NCBI GenBank assembly: GCA_937998045.1
Contig: CALKVG010000164.1
Location: 1-16,567, forward strand
From: an uncultured Myxococcales bacterium
GTDB taxonomy: Bacteria; Myxococcota_A; Polyangia; Polyangiales; Polyangiaceae
Direction: 5' to 3'
DNA: 16,567 nucleotides
Both the position numbers and the translations under genes were made by a program. The notes beneath the pieces are model-generated. The model ran no database searches, was not told the DNA's origin, and worked only from the letters and a program-made list of their open reading frames with translations. Positions 5,967 to 12,440 of this stretch are shown one piece after another. Numbering within the stretch: the stretch's first letter is position 1; each line of letters opens with the position of its first letter.

Positions 5967-7571
5967 GTGCCAAACCACCCAACTCGTCCAGACGTTCCCA
6001 GGGCGTTCCCGCCGCAGGACTTTCCGACTTCGCTGCTGTGGCGAGACCTGCTCGAGCTGTCCTCGGACGGCTTCGCGTTGACGCACGGACGGGCGCACGC
6101 CGTCGAGTACATGAACGCCCGCGTCTGCGAGCTCACGAGCCAGCCTCGCCTTCGAACGTCGCTGCCGTTTGGGGACGTGTTTCGAGATGTCGACGTGGCC
6201 CTGCCGGACCGCGTGTATGCGTCGGGGGTTCCCGAGTCGTCGCTCGAGCACGAACACCACTTCGCGGACGGCAGGCTGGGTTGCCTCAGCTACACTTTTT
6301 CGCCGCTGCACGAAGCGAGTGGAGGAGTATGCGGCCTCATCGTGAACGTGAGGGATACGACCGCTGAGATGCTCAGGCGCCGAGAGTTCCTGCAGAATGC
6401 GACGGCGCTGCGTACGGTCAACGAGCGCTTGGTGGTGAGCAGCGTTCGCGAGCAGGAACTCGCGGAGGCAGAGGCGACTCAACGCGCCCAGCTCAACGCG
6501 CTGCTCGAGAGGTTGAGCGAGGGGGTCATCATTGCCGAACGGGACGGCCGCATCCGGATGCTCAACGGGGCAGCGCGCACGATCCTGGGTATCGACGGTG
6601 ACGAGCTCCTCACCGTTGAAGCGCTCGACGGCCTTGAAGCCGAAGACGCGCAGGGGCAAACCTTGAGCGGCGAAGCGCGCCCTCTCGGGCGTGCGCTTCG
6701 CGGCGAAGAGTTCCTGGGCTACGAGGTTCGTTACCTTCCCTCGCGTGCGGAGCCGCGTCATGTCGTGTCTACGGGCACGAGCGTGAGAGACGCGAGCGGC
6801 AACGTCGCGCTGGCGATTGTCGTCTTTCGTGACGTGACCGAGCTTCGACGGCTCGAGCGGCAACGGGAAGAATACACGGCACTCATCTCCCATGATCTTC
6901 GCAACCCCCTGGGCAGCGTCCTTATATTCTCCGGAGTACTGAAGCAGTCGATGCTGAAGAAGGGGCTCGCCGAGGCCGCAAGCGTCGCTCAACGCATCGA
7001 ACGGAACGCTGTTCGAATGAAGGCGATGCTCGAAGAGCTCACCGATGCGACGAGCCTCGAATTGCACGCCGCCGAGCTGCGCCGGATGCCGCTCGACCTC
7101 CTGGAGCTCGTCGCCGCCGTCGTAGAGCGCATGGACGAAGCGAGCGCACACCGAATTGCAATCGAAGCGAACGACGAGGGCCCTTACACCGTTCTTGCGG
7201 ACGCACCGCAACTCGAACGTTGTGTCGTCAACCTCCTCACGAACGCGCTCAAGTACTCTCCGGAGGGGTCGCCCGTGGGGCTTCGTCTCTTTCGCGAAGG
7301 GAGTCGCATCGGTCTCGACGTGGTCGATCGCGGCATCGGCATCGCGCCGGAGACTGCGAAGAAGCTCTTCGACCGCTACTACCGGGCGACCACGGGGAAG
7401 GCGCAGGCGGAGGGGCTCGGCCTCGGCCTATACATCGCGCGCCTCATCGTCGAAGGTCATGACGGACGAATCGACGTTCTCAGCGAGATTGGCAAGGGCA
7501 GTACGTTCCGGCTGATCCTGCCGGCGCATGGCGAATCGCAGCCTCCCGACGCATTTCTGCAAGGGACCTAG
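5967..7571 (+). CDS. PAS-PAS sensor histidine kinase (hybrid lacking receiver)
   Basis: The 534-aa product has no membrane segment, so it is probably cytoplasmic. A first PAS-like region (about 20-130) ends in GLIVNVRDTTAEMLRRR. A short coiled linker leads to a second PAS (about 170-280, LSEGVIIAERDGRIRMLNGAA, ending VVFRDVTELRRLERQ). The HisKA domain has the H-box SHDLRNPLG with His309. The HATPase_c domain shows the N-box LTNALKYSPEG (Asn426), G1 DRGIGIAPE (Asp454), the F-box LFDRYYRA and G2 GLGLGLYIARLIVEGHDG. It should autophosphorylate and pass phosphate to a response regulator; none is encoded nearby. GTG 5967 is the start, with GAGG close upstream, 26 nt after the kaiC-like gene. By analogy with cyanobacterial SasA reading KaiC state, it may read out this KaiC, but that is inference. 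Confidence 0.92.
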   Translation: MPNHPTRPDVPRAFPPQDFPTSLLWRDLLELSSDGFALTHGRAHAVEYMNARVCELTSQPRLRTSLPFGDVFRDVDVALPDRVYASGVPESSLEHEHHFADGRLGCLSYTFSPLHEASGGVCGLIVNVRDTTAEMLRRREFLQNATALRTVNERLVVSSVREQELAEAEATQRAQLNALLERLSEGVIIAERDGRIRMLNGAARTILGIDGDELLTVEALDGLEAEDAQGQTLSGEARPLGRALRGEEFLGYEVRYLPSRAEPRHVVSTGTSVRDASGNVALAIVVFRDVTELRRLERQREEYTALISHDLRNPLGSVLIFSGVLKQSMLKKGLAEAASVAQRIERNAVRMKAMLEELTDATSLELHAAELRRMPLDLLELVAAVVERMDEASAHRIAIEANDEGPYTVLADAPQLERCVVNLLTNALKYSPEGSPVGLRLFREGSRIGLDVVDRGIGIAPETAKKLFDRYYRATTGKAQAEGLGLGLYIARLIVEGHDGRIDVLSEIGKGSTFRLILPAHGESQPPDAFLQGT

Positions 7572-7718
7572 GCGGGCTGCACGTGGCGCGGCCGCGTCTA
7601 CGGGCGGCGAAGCTCGGTCGGAGCAAATCGCCACATTCGTCCGCCGCAATCTTCGCAGCGAAACGGGAAAAGGCCTAGCCACGAGAGGACTCTCTCCATG
7701 CCGCGGCGCCGGGATCGC

Positions 7719-7733
7719 CGAAGGGACCCTTCG
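7719..7733 (-). terminator. Palindrome directly after the 94-aa gene, possible terminator
   Basis: CGAAGGG-A-CCCTTCG is a perfect odd palindrome immediately downstream of the stop (TAG, 7736-7734) of the minus-strand gene. It could form a short hairpin with a 3-nt loop and end that transcript. No T-run follows, so intrinsic termination is uncertain. Confidence 0.3.
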
Positions 7734-8018
7734 CTACAGTGGGGACAGCGTTTGGACGTCATGAACGGCAGATAGGTCGTGCGGGGGGTCAGTGTGAAGA
7801 CGCGCGCTCGCCGCAGCCACAGCGGCGCACTCTAGCATTCGGCAGCCAAGGCGTCCGAACTCCTCCGCGATCTGCGCCCCGAGGGCACGGGACCGATGAA
7901 CCCCTGGCTCTCGGGCCGCGACGCGGTCAACCTCGTCGAGGAGGGAGCGGACAAGCGCTGCTTGGTTCCGGAGACGCGCCAACGTCCGAGGGAACTCGAT
8001 CTCGCCGAACCGAACCAA
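7734..8018 (-). CDS. 94-aa protein of unknown function behind a sigma-54 site
   Basis: The start is TTG 8018, chosen because a near-perfect ribosome site (GGGAGG, 6-nt spacer) precedes it; there is no ATG in the right place. The protein (MVRFGEIEFPRTLARLRNQA, LVRSLLDEVDRVAAREPGVH, AQIAEEFGRLGCRMLECAAVAAA) is mostly amphipathic helix with two Cys residues in GCRMLEC. I do not recognise the family. A sigma-54-like promoter matching 11 of 12 consensus positions lies at 8053-8068, giving a leader of about 24 nt. Promoter, ribosome site and helical pattern together make this convincing despite the rare start codon. It is convergent with the kinase operon. Confidence 0.6.
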   Translation of the reverse strand: MVRFGEIEFPRTLARLRNQAALVRSLLDEVDRVAAREPGVHRSRALGAQIAEEFGRLGCRMLECAAVAAASARLHTDPPHDLSAVHDVQTLSPL

Positions 8019-8458
8019 TGGACGCCTCCCTCACGGTGAGTCGACGCGACTGAGCAAGCCGCGGGCCACCGCTCACGGTGGCGTCGGCCGCAGGTGCCAA
8101 GGCGAGGGAGCAGCGGTTCCGCGGCCGTCGGCGGATCGAACGCATCGAAACAAGGAGTAGAAGCGGGTGCGGTTTGGCATCTCGCAAAACCCGACTCGCG
8201 TCCTGCCTCCTCTCCACAAGCGACTCCGGCACCGCGTGGCAGGACGATGATGACGGCGTTTGCGTCCGCGTGCTCCATGTCGAAGCCGCGGCCGAGTACG
8301 CCGATGACCGCGCGAAACATGCCGCTTGTGGCGACCGCAATCGTGCTTAAGTTCTCGGAGCGACGAGATGGTCCGAGCGCGGGTTTCGCGCTCCCACCGA
8401 GCACCGCGTGAGCTGTCCCCGTCGCCCCACGGCGTCGAGGAGAAAGGGGCTCTGCGTC
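8019..8458. other. Stretch between divergent genes, no confident gene
   Basis: Besides the sigma-54 site of the minus-strand gene I see no supported gene. One minus-strand frame here contains the protein-like stretch MFRAVIGVLGRGFD...NAVIIVLP (about 8320-8230) but has no start, ribosome site or recognised domain. It may be a gene relic or chance. A ribosome site for the next plus gene lies at its right end. Confidence 0.35.
8053..8068 (-). promoter_or_regulatory. Strong sigma-54 (-24/-12) promoter match
   Basis: On the minus strand the site reads TGGCCCG-N4-TTGCT, 11 of 12 fixed consensus positions (only the A of TGGCA differs). Transcription would begin near 8042, about 24 nt before TTG 8018, with the ribosome site GGGAGG inside the leader. 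Confidence 0.6.
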
Positions 8459-8806
8459 ATGATGAGGATGAAGAAGCGGATGGCGATCGTCGTCACCGTC
8501 GGCGTCTGGGTTGCGGCGCTCGGTTCTGCTGCTGCCCTTGCGTACGAACTCAACCGGCCGTTGCGTGTGGCGGACGGAACGTCGGAGCGCGCGGCGCCGA
8601 TCGAAAACGCCGAATCCGCCGCCATCGCGCGGCCAGTGCTGGCGCCGCCTGTCCTCTACGTTCCAACCATCACGATCGTCGGGCGGGCGCTTCCTCGCCC
8701 TGCGGCCGTCGAGGTCTCGAAGCCAATTGTGGACATCTCCCAGATGCACTGCGCGGACTGGCGAGGTCTCGACATGGGGTCGGGCCGGGTGCAGGTGTGC
8801 GAATGA
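8459..8806 (+). CDS. Small membrane-anchored protein with a C-terminal Cys pair
   Basis: From ATG 8459 the product is 115 aa. The basic start MMRMKKR leads into one hydrophobic segment (MAIVVTVGVWVAALGSAAAL, about 8-27), acting as a signal anchor or uncleaved signal. A Pro/Ala-rich stretch (ARPVLAPPVLYVPTITIVGR) follows, then a compact end, SQMHCADWRGLDMGSGRVQVCE, whose two Cys residues could form a disulfide outside the membrane. Function is unknown. The ribosome site (GAGGAGAAAGGGG) supports this start over the upstream GTG/ATG options. A 46-aa membrane protein starts 31 nt downstream, so they probably form an operon with the CBS gene beyond. Confidence 0.65.
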   Translation: MMRMKKRMAIVVTVGVWVAALGSAAALAYELNRPLRVADGTSERAAPIENAESAAIARPVLAPPVLYVPTITIVGRALPRPAAVEVSKPIVDISQMHCADWRGLDMGSGRVQVCE

Positions 8807-8837
8807 GCCCGGAGAACCAAGGAAAAAGGACACGTCG

Positions 8838-8978
8838 ATGACTCCTCTCGTGAGCGCAGTCCTGGCAGCGACGTGGCTCGCCTTCGTGTCCGCATACTTC
8901 TGGTGGCGGCGCATGGTCCAGGTCGCGTTCGCGCACACTCCCAAGGGCGGTCCAACCGCGAGAACACGGCGAACCTGA
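8838..8978 (+). CDS. 46-aa single-pass membrane protein
   Basis: ATG 8838 follows AAGGA at a 7-nt spacing. The product has one transmembrane segment (PLVSAVLAATWLAFVSAYFWW, about 3-23) and a basic tail (RRMVQVAFAHTPKGGPTART). It has no enzymatic motif. It lies 31 nt after the Cys-pair membrane protein and 124 nt before the CBS gene, on the same strand. Its small size, clear ribosome site and clean hydrophobic helix make it a likely real microprotein. It could be a helper or anchor for a neighbour, which is inference. Confidence 0.55.
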   Translation: MTPLVSAVLAATWLAFVSAYFWWRRMVQVAFAHTPKGGPTARTRRT

Positions 8979-9102
8979 GCTCGCGGGTAAGGCTGGCGGC
9001 ACGGCCTCTGGCGCCAGCAGCGGACGTCGGCGCGCGGAGGCAAAAAGGCTCCGTTGTCGGCGCGATGGCGCAACAATTGCTCGCCTCCAGGGAGAAGTAG
9101 CC

Positions 9103-9828
9103 ATGGCAATGCGTGTCGACGAGATCATGAACCGCGAGCTCCTGGCCGTCGTGCCGGAGACGCCAGTGCAGGCGATCCGAGAACTCTTGCGCACGTTCGC
9201 CATCGGGGCCGTTCCGGTCGTCAACGACGAACGCCGCCCCATCGGGATGGTGACGAGCGGAGCAGCGCTCGACGCCACTGGTACTGCCGACGAGCGGATG
9301 ACGCGCCCGGCCCTCTGCATCGAGGGCTCGACGCCTATCGAGTCGGCCGCGCGGCAGCTCGCCGTCGCGGGCGTGCATCACCTCGTCGTCGTCGACAGCG
9401 CCGGCGTGGCCATCGGGATCGTATCGGTGCTCGACGTATTGCGAGCCATGTTGGGACTTTCGCCGCACCACCCCGCGGCTTTTCCGCATTGGAACGCGAC
9501 CACGCAGTCGTCGTGGACCGATGAGTGGCCCCTCGACGAACGGCATGTATCGCACGCGCCGGACGCTCCAGGCGTCCTCGTACTGGTGCGCGGATTGGCC
9601 GGTGAGACCGACGCCGTCGTATGGGTCGAGGCATGCGCGAACGTCCGACGCCGGCTCGTCGGGCTCACGACACTCGGCTCGTCAGCGGCGCCGGAGCTCG
9701 CGCGTCTGCTGGAGCGTCATGACCTGCGCTTCCGCGCCGCGGCGGTGCGCAACGAGGCCGAGCGCGACCGCATCACGGCAGGGCTGCGCAGCGATCTCGA
9801 GCATCGTCCGCCGCCAGGCGCAACGTGA
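9103..9828 (+). CDS. CBS-pair protein with an unrecognised C-terminal domain
   Basis: The 241-aa product starts with a CBS pair: CBS1 about 3-58 (VDEIMNRELLAVVPETPVQA, AIGAVPVVNDERRPIGMVT) and CBS2 about 64-116 (RMTRPALCIEGSTPIESA, GVHHLVVVDSAGVAIGIVSV). CBS pairs bind adenosine nucleotides and report energy state. The linker is His/Trp-rich (SPHHPAAFPHWNATTQSSW). The last 95 residues (GVLVLVRGLAGETDAVVWVE, ANVRRRLVGLTTLGSS, DLRFRAAAVRNEAERDRI) look like a separate alpha/beta domain I cannot name. GGAGAAG lies just before ATG 9103; a second ATG at 9109 is possible. The protein is cytoplasmic by composition. Its place beside UspA and DUF2383 genes fits an energy-stress role, which is inference. 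Confidence 0.85.
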   Translation: MAMRVDEIMNRELLAVVPETPVQAIRELLRTFAIGAVPVVNDERRPIGMVTSGAALDATGTADERMTRPALCIEGSTPIESAARQLAVAGVHHLVVVDSAGVAIGIVSVLDVLRAMLGLSPHHPAAFPHWNATTQSSWTDEWPLDERHVSHAPDAPGVLVLVRGLAGETDAVVWVEACANVRRRLVGLTTLGSSAAPELARLLERHDLRFRAAAVRNEAERDRITAGLRSDLEHRPPPGAT

Positions 9829-10132
9829 AAGACCGCCCTTGGCATGTGGCCAATTGCGAATCGTAAGGACCTTCTTTCCGGCACCCGTTCCGCGAAGCCC
9901 GTTGTTGCGATGATTCGTCAGAATTGCCGACGGCATGCGGTCTCGGCGAAACGCGGAGGCGCAGCACGGATTCCTCCTCGGAGCGGCAGCTCAGGTGCGG
10001 ACCCGATACGTGATCCGCTGCTCGTCGCTCCGGAATTGCTCTGCCTTCGTCGGCGTGTGTCGCCCCCTGCATGAAGCTGAGCAAGTGGCATGCCCTCGTG
10101 CACGGCATCACGATTGCCCTCATTTGGCGTTC
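9829..10132. other. Intergenic region upstream of the universal stress gene
   Basis: These 304 bases hold no supported gene. The uspA-like frame remains open upstream to about 9935, but that part reads as random Arg/Cys-rich sequence. The only regulatory signal I see is the sigma-54-like motif at 10103-10118. Confidence 0.4.
10103..10118 (+). promoter_or_regulatory. Possible sigma-54 promoter of the universal stress gene
   Basis: The site reads CGGCATC-N4-TTGCC. The essential GG, GC, CA and TT are present at the exact spacing, with 8 of 12 strict matches (9 allowing T for C at the sixth position). It ends 15 nt before ATG 10133, which has no ribosome site, so the mRNA would be nearly leaderless. 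Confidence 0.35.
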
Positions 10133-10636
10133 ATGGCTCACGTGCGGAAGATCCTCGTGCCGATGGACGGATCGGTGCCTTCAATCGCGGCGCTCTCGCA
10201 TGCGGTCGCGCTCGCGGAGGACCTCGGTGCCCGGATCGACGTCCTCCATGTCGACGCGCCTGATCGCTTCAAGCTCGGCTCGTCGACCGCCATCGCGAAG
10301 GGGGCCGACGCGAAGGGCGACCGCGAGATGGAGGTCGCAATCACCGAGGCCAGGAGCCGGCTTGGCGATCGCTTCGGCCGCCGAACCGAGTCGGGTGAGC
10401 CGGTCCGAAAGATCCTCGATCTCGCCTCGGCCGAGAGCACCGACATGATCGTGATGGGAACTCACGGGCGTACCGGGCGGCTGCAAACCCTCTTCGGCAG
10501 CGTCGCGGAGAACGTCGTGCGGAGCAGTCCGTGCCCGGTGCTTATCGTCCGCCGCCCCGCGGGTGAAAACGAGTCGTTTGCCGATCGCATCCACGGCACC
10601 CCCGCGATCGCCGATCAGACACGCCCGTCGCGCTGA
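10133..10636 (+). CDS. Universal stress protein, UspA family, ATP-binding type
   Basis: The 167-aa product is one Usp domain with a short extra tail. It starts VRKILVPMDGSVPSIAALSH (strand 1 with the Asp that contacts adenine), then ALAEDLGARIDVLHVDAP, SGEPVRKILDLASAESTDMI, and the ATP-binding motif GTHGRTGRLQTLFGSV (109-124, the G-2x-G-9x-G-S pattern), ending ENVVRSSPCPVLIVRRP. Usp proteins of this type bind ATP and help survival under starvation, oxygen limitation or other stress; they act in the cytoplasm as dimers. ATG 10133 gives the usual N-terminus (MAHVRKILVP) although no ribosome site is visible. It is convergent with the DUF2383 gene, with only 22 nt between stops. Confidence 0.92.
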   Translation: MAHVRKILVPMDGSVPSIAALSHAVALAEDLGARIDVLHVDAPDRFKLGSSTAIAKGADAKGDREMEVAITEARSRLGDRFGRRTESGEPVRKILDLASAESTDMIVMGTHGRTGRLQTLFGSVAENVVRSSPCPVLIVRRPAGENESFADRIHGTPAIADQTRPSR

Positions 10637-10658
10637 CGCCACGGGCCGTGATTCGGAC

Positions 10659-11123
10659 TCACGAGGTGCTGTCGATCGAGCGTGGGCGATAAAAGAGGAG
10701 CTGATTGAGCTCGTCGGTCTCGTCGTGGAGGCGATGTCGCTGCGCCTCGATGACGCGCCGCAGTTCGTCCGGCCACGGGCGCTGCAGGGCCTCGTCGTAG
10801 TGCATTTCGGTCCGCGCGCGCGAGTGGCGGCAGACGGTGATGGCGTCGCCGTTGTTGCGACCCGCGGCGGTGACCCAGACGTTACGTCCTGCTTCGCGCA
10901 GCAGCTCGGCCCAGGAGCCGCTATGGCGATGGTCGCGTCCGGGCGCGGCGAGCTTCTCGAGGTCCGAGATGAATCGCTGGCGCTCGTGCGCGAACCGCGT
11001 GAGCGACGCGGCGCGCCCCGCATCGACAAATTTGCGCTCGTGCTCGAGAGTCCGTTCGTCATCCGCGCAGGCTCGGATCAACGTCCGGAGGCCTCTGGCT
11101 ATCGAGGCATTGGTGGAAGACAT
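10659..11123 (-). CDS. DUF2383/PA2169-like four-helix-bundle protein
   Basis: The 154-aa protein has the layout of the DUF2383 (PA2169) ferritin-like family: IARGLRTLIRACADDERTLE in helix 1, SLTRFAHERQRFISDLEKLA in helix 2, a GRDHRHSGSWAELLREAGRN linker, then NNGDAITVCRHSRARTEMHY and DEALQRPWPDELRRVIEAQR followed by LHDETDELNQL. Family members are helical bundles, often near stress genes; a metal role is suspected from the fold but not established. The Glu/His spacing is less regular here than in true ferritins, and it is rather Arg-rich. ATG 11123 has a strong ribosome site (AAGGAG, 7-8 nt). It is convergent with the universal stress gene and divergent from the Spy-like gene. Confidence 0.75.
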   Translation of the reverse strand: MSSTNASIARGLRTLIRACADDERTLEHERKFVDAGRAASLTRFAHERQRFISDLEKLAAPGRDHRHSGSWAELLREAGRNVWVTAAGRNNGDAITVCRHSRARTEMHYDEALQRPWPDELRRVIEAQRHRLHDETDELNQLLFYRPRSIDSTS

Positions 11124-11338
11124 GACAGCTCTCCTTCTTCTTGTTCTTGCGGGATCGTTCGCGGACGGAAGCGCGCTCGTGGGGCACGCCGGCGCGTACT
11201 CGCGCGGGGTTCCCGTCGCCTTAGGCCGCCAGCAGTCGGCTCGTGATCGGCTCAGTTGTTATGCGGGACGACCAACGCTGGGGCCGTCCAGGCGGGGCCG
11301 CGATGCGCTCCTGCCGGCATCCTCGACAGGCCATGGGC

Positions 11339-11353
11339 GATCGAGTCTCGATC
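11339..11353. promoter_or_regulatory. 15-bp palindrome in the divergent promoter region
   Basis: GATCGAG-T-CTCGATC is a perfect odd palindrome in the 289 bp between the DUF2383 gene (minus) and the Spy-like pseudogene (plus). It could be a repressor operator. Nothing beyond symmetry and location supports this. Confidence 0.25.
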
Positions 11354-11412
11354 CGAGCTGCCGCTTGAGGTGGCGATCCGCATGAAGGATCGTGCCCTCG
11401 AAAGGAGGAGCC

Positions 11413-12084
11413 ATGGGCTCTTGCAAGCGCATTCCGTGCCGTACGCAGGCGCGACGCGGCCCGGCGTCGGCGTTGGGCCGCTTGCCAAGCCCACCTCAGC
11501 CCTCGTTCATCCGTGAGCGAGCCGAAGCGAGCGGCGGGGTCGCTGCGGCGAGCATCGATGCGGTGAGGGTGGATGCCGCCTTCGCGCAAGTGACCGCCGC
11601 GGCAGCGGCGTGCACGACGCGACCTCGGACGCGTTGAACGAGCTCCAAGCCGTCCTCACGCGGCCCGAGCGAGCGGCGCTCGTCGACAAGGTCGATGCCC
11701 ACTGGGCGGTCTGGCAGAAGGTGAGCGCCAAGGATATCCGCCCGGCAAATCCGGACGGTGGTCACCTCGCGACACTGGCAGCGGACCGCGACCCGACGCC
11801 CGACCAGGTGGAGAAGATCCGTGAAGCCCTCCGGGAGCAGATGAAGGCCGTGCTGCGGCTCGATCCACGGGAGATCGCGACGCACCTCCGTGCGCTTGGC
11901 GAGGCCTTCCGAAGTGAGAAGTTCGACGCGAGGGTGCCCGTCGCTTGCCACGCGGCCGCGGCCTCCCTTCGCGGCATTCCGAGCCGCGGCCCTCTCAGCG
12001 CTCGCCCGAATCTTCGTCGAGTCGGTCCTTGCCCGCCATCGCGCGTCGGCCATTCGCAAGGGGCTCGCAGGACCGGTTGCTTGA
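11413..12084 (+). pseudogene. Spy/LTxxQ-like protein broken by two frameshifts
   Basis: A strong ribosome site (AAAGGAGG) precedes ATG 11413. The first frame encodes a basic N-terminus and GGVAAASIDAVRVDAAFAQV to about 11608, then stops at 11635-11637. Homology continues one frame over from about 11610: VHDATSDALNELQAVLTRPE, RAALVDKVDAHWAVWQ, LAADRDPTPDQVEKIREALR and LRALGEAFRSEKFDA. This has the pattern of Spy/CpxP-like LTxxQ repeats (LTRPERAALVDK, PTPDQVEKIREAL), proteins that bind metals or unfolded proteins in the cell envelope. Near 11950 the reading returns to the first frame (AAFRAAALSALARIFVESVL, RASAIRKGLAGPVA) and stops at 12084. No clear signal peptide is left. The two shifts cancel, so either the gene decayed or two sequencing indels are present. 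Confidence 0.6.
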
Positions 12085-12170
12085 ACCGCGCGGACCCGCG
12101 TCCGGTGCACGCGAGCCGCCGCCTACGATCACCTTCTCGCTGCTGTCCGGGAGCGAGGCGTCCCCAACGA

Positions 12171-12440
12171 TCAGGAGACGCCGGACGAGCCGAACGAACT
12201 TCTGGAGCAGGAACGGTCGCCGTTCCGGGAACCCACGTTTCTCGACTCCAGGAGAGCGGCCGCCAGGGGCGCGATGACGTCGCGAACGCAGGCCTCGGCA
12301 AGATCTCCGCGATCTCGTTCGCCGAGGATTCCGTGCGCCCTCAGTGCGTCCCGAGTGTCGTCCCTTTCCCAAGCCACATGTCCGCGCGTGCGCGCGCATT
12401 CCTTGTCGAGCTCCGCGCGGAGCGCCTCAAGCGCGGCGGT
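12171..12440 (-). other. Displaced 3' end of the ferritin-like gene (frameshift)
   Basis: Here the minus-strand homology of the ferritin-like gene continues in another frame: AALEALRAELDKECARTRGH, DALRAHGILGERDRGDLAEA, CVRDVIAPLAAALLE, ending at TGA 12171. It directly extends the helical C-terminus begun in the upstream frame, whose own tail (LRRSARSSTRNARARADMWL) is unprotein-like. The switch falls between about 12425 and 12445 and needs a one-base indel. Confidence 0.6.

Noticed and set aside
4159..5982. 607-codon minus-strand frame
   Set aside because: Shadow of the KaiC-like gene on the plus strand.
8230..8400. Minus-strand segment reading MFRAVIGVLGRGFD and NAVIIVLP
   Set aside because: It is protein-like for about 30 residues only, with no start, no ribosome site and no family match; possible relic but not supportable.
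9840..9866. TTGGCATGTGGCCAATTGC as a sigma-54 site
   Set aside because: The GG to GC distance is three bases too long; sigma-54 needs fixed spacing.
10084..10104. TGGCATGCCCTCGTGCA as a sigma-54 site
   Set aside because: GG and GC are out of register by one base; the site at 10103-10118 fits better.
11122..11385. Plus-strand frame starting MTALLLLVLAGSFADG, resembling a signal peptide
   Set aside because: It is the reverse of the ribosome site and 5' end of the DUF2383 gene; the rest is Arg-rich and unprotein-like, with no ribosome site.
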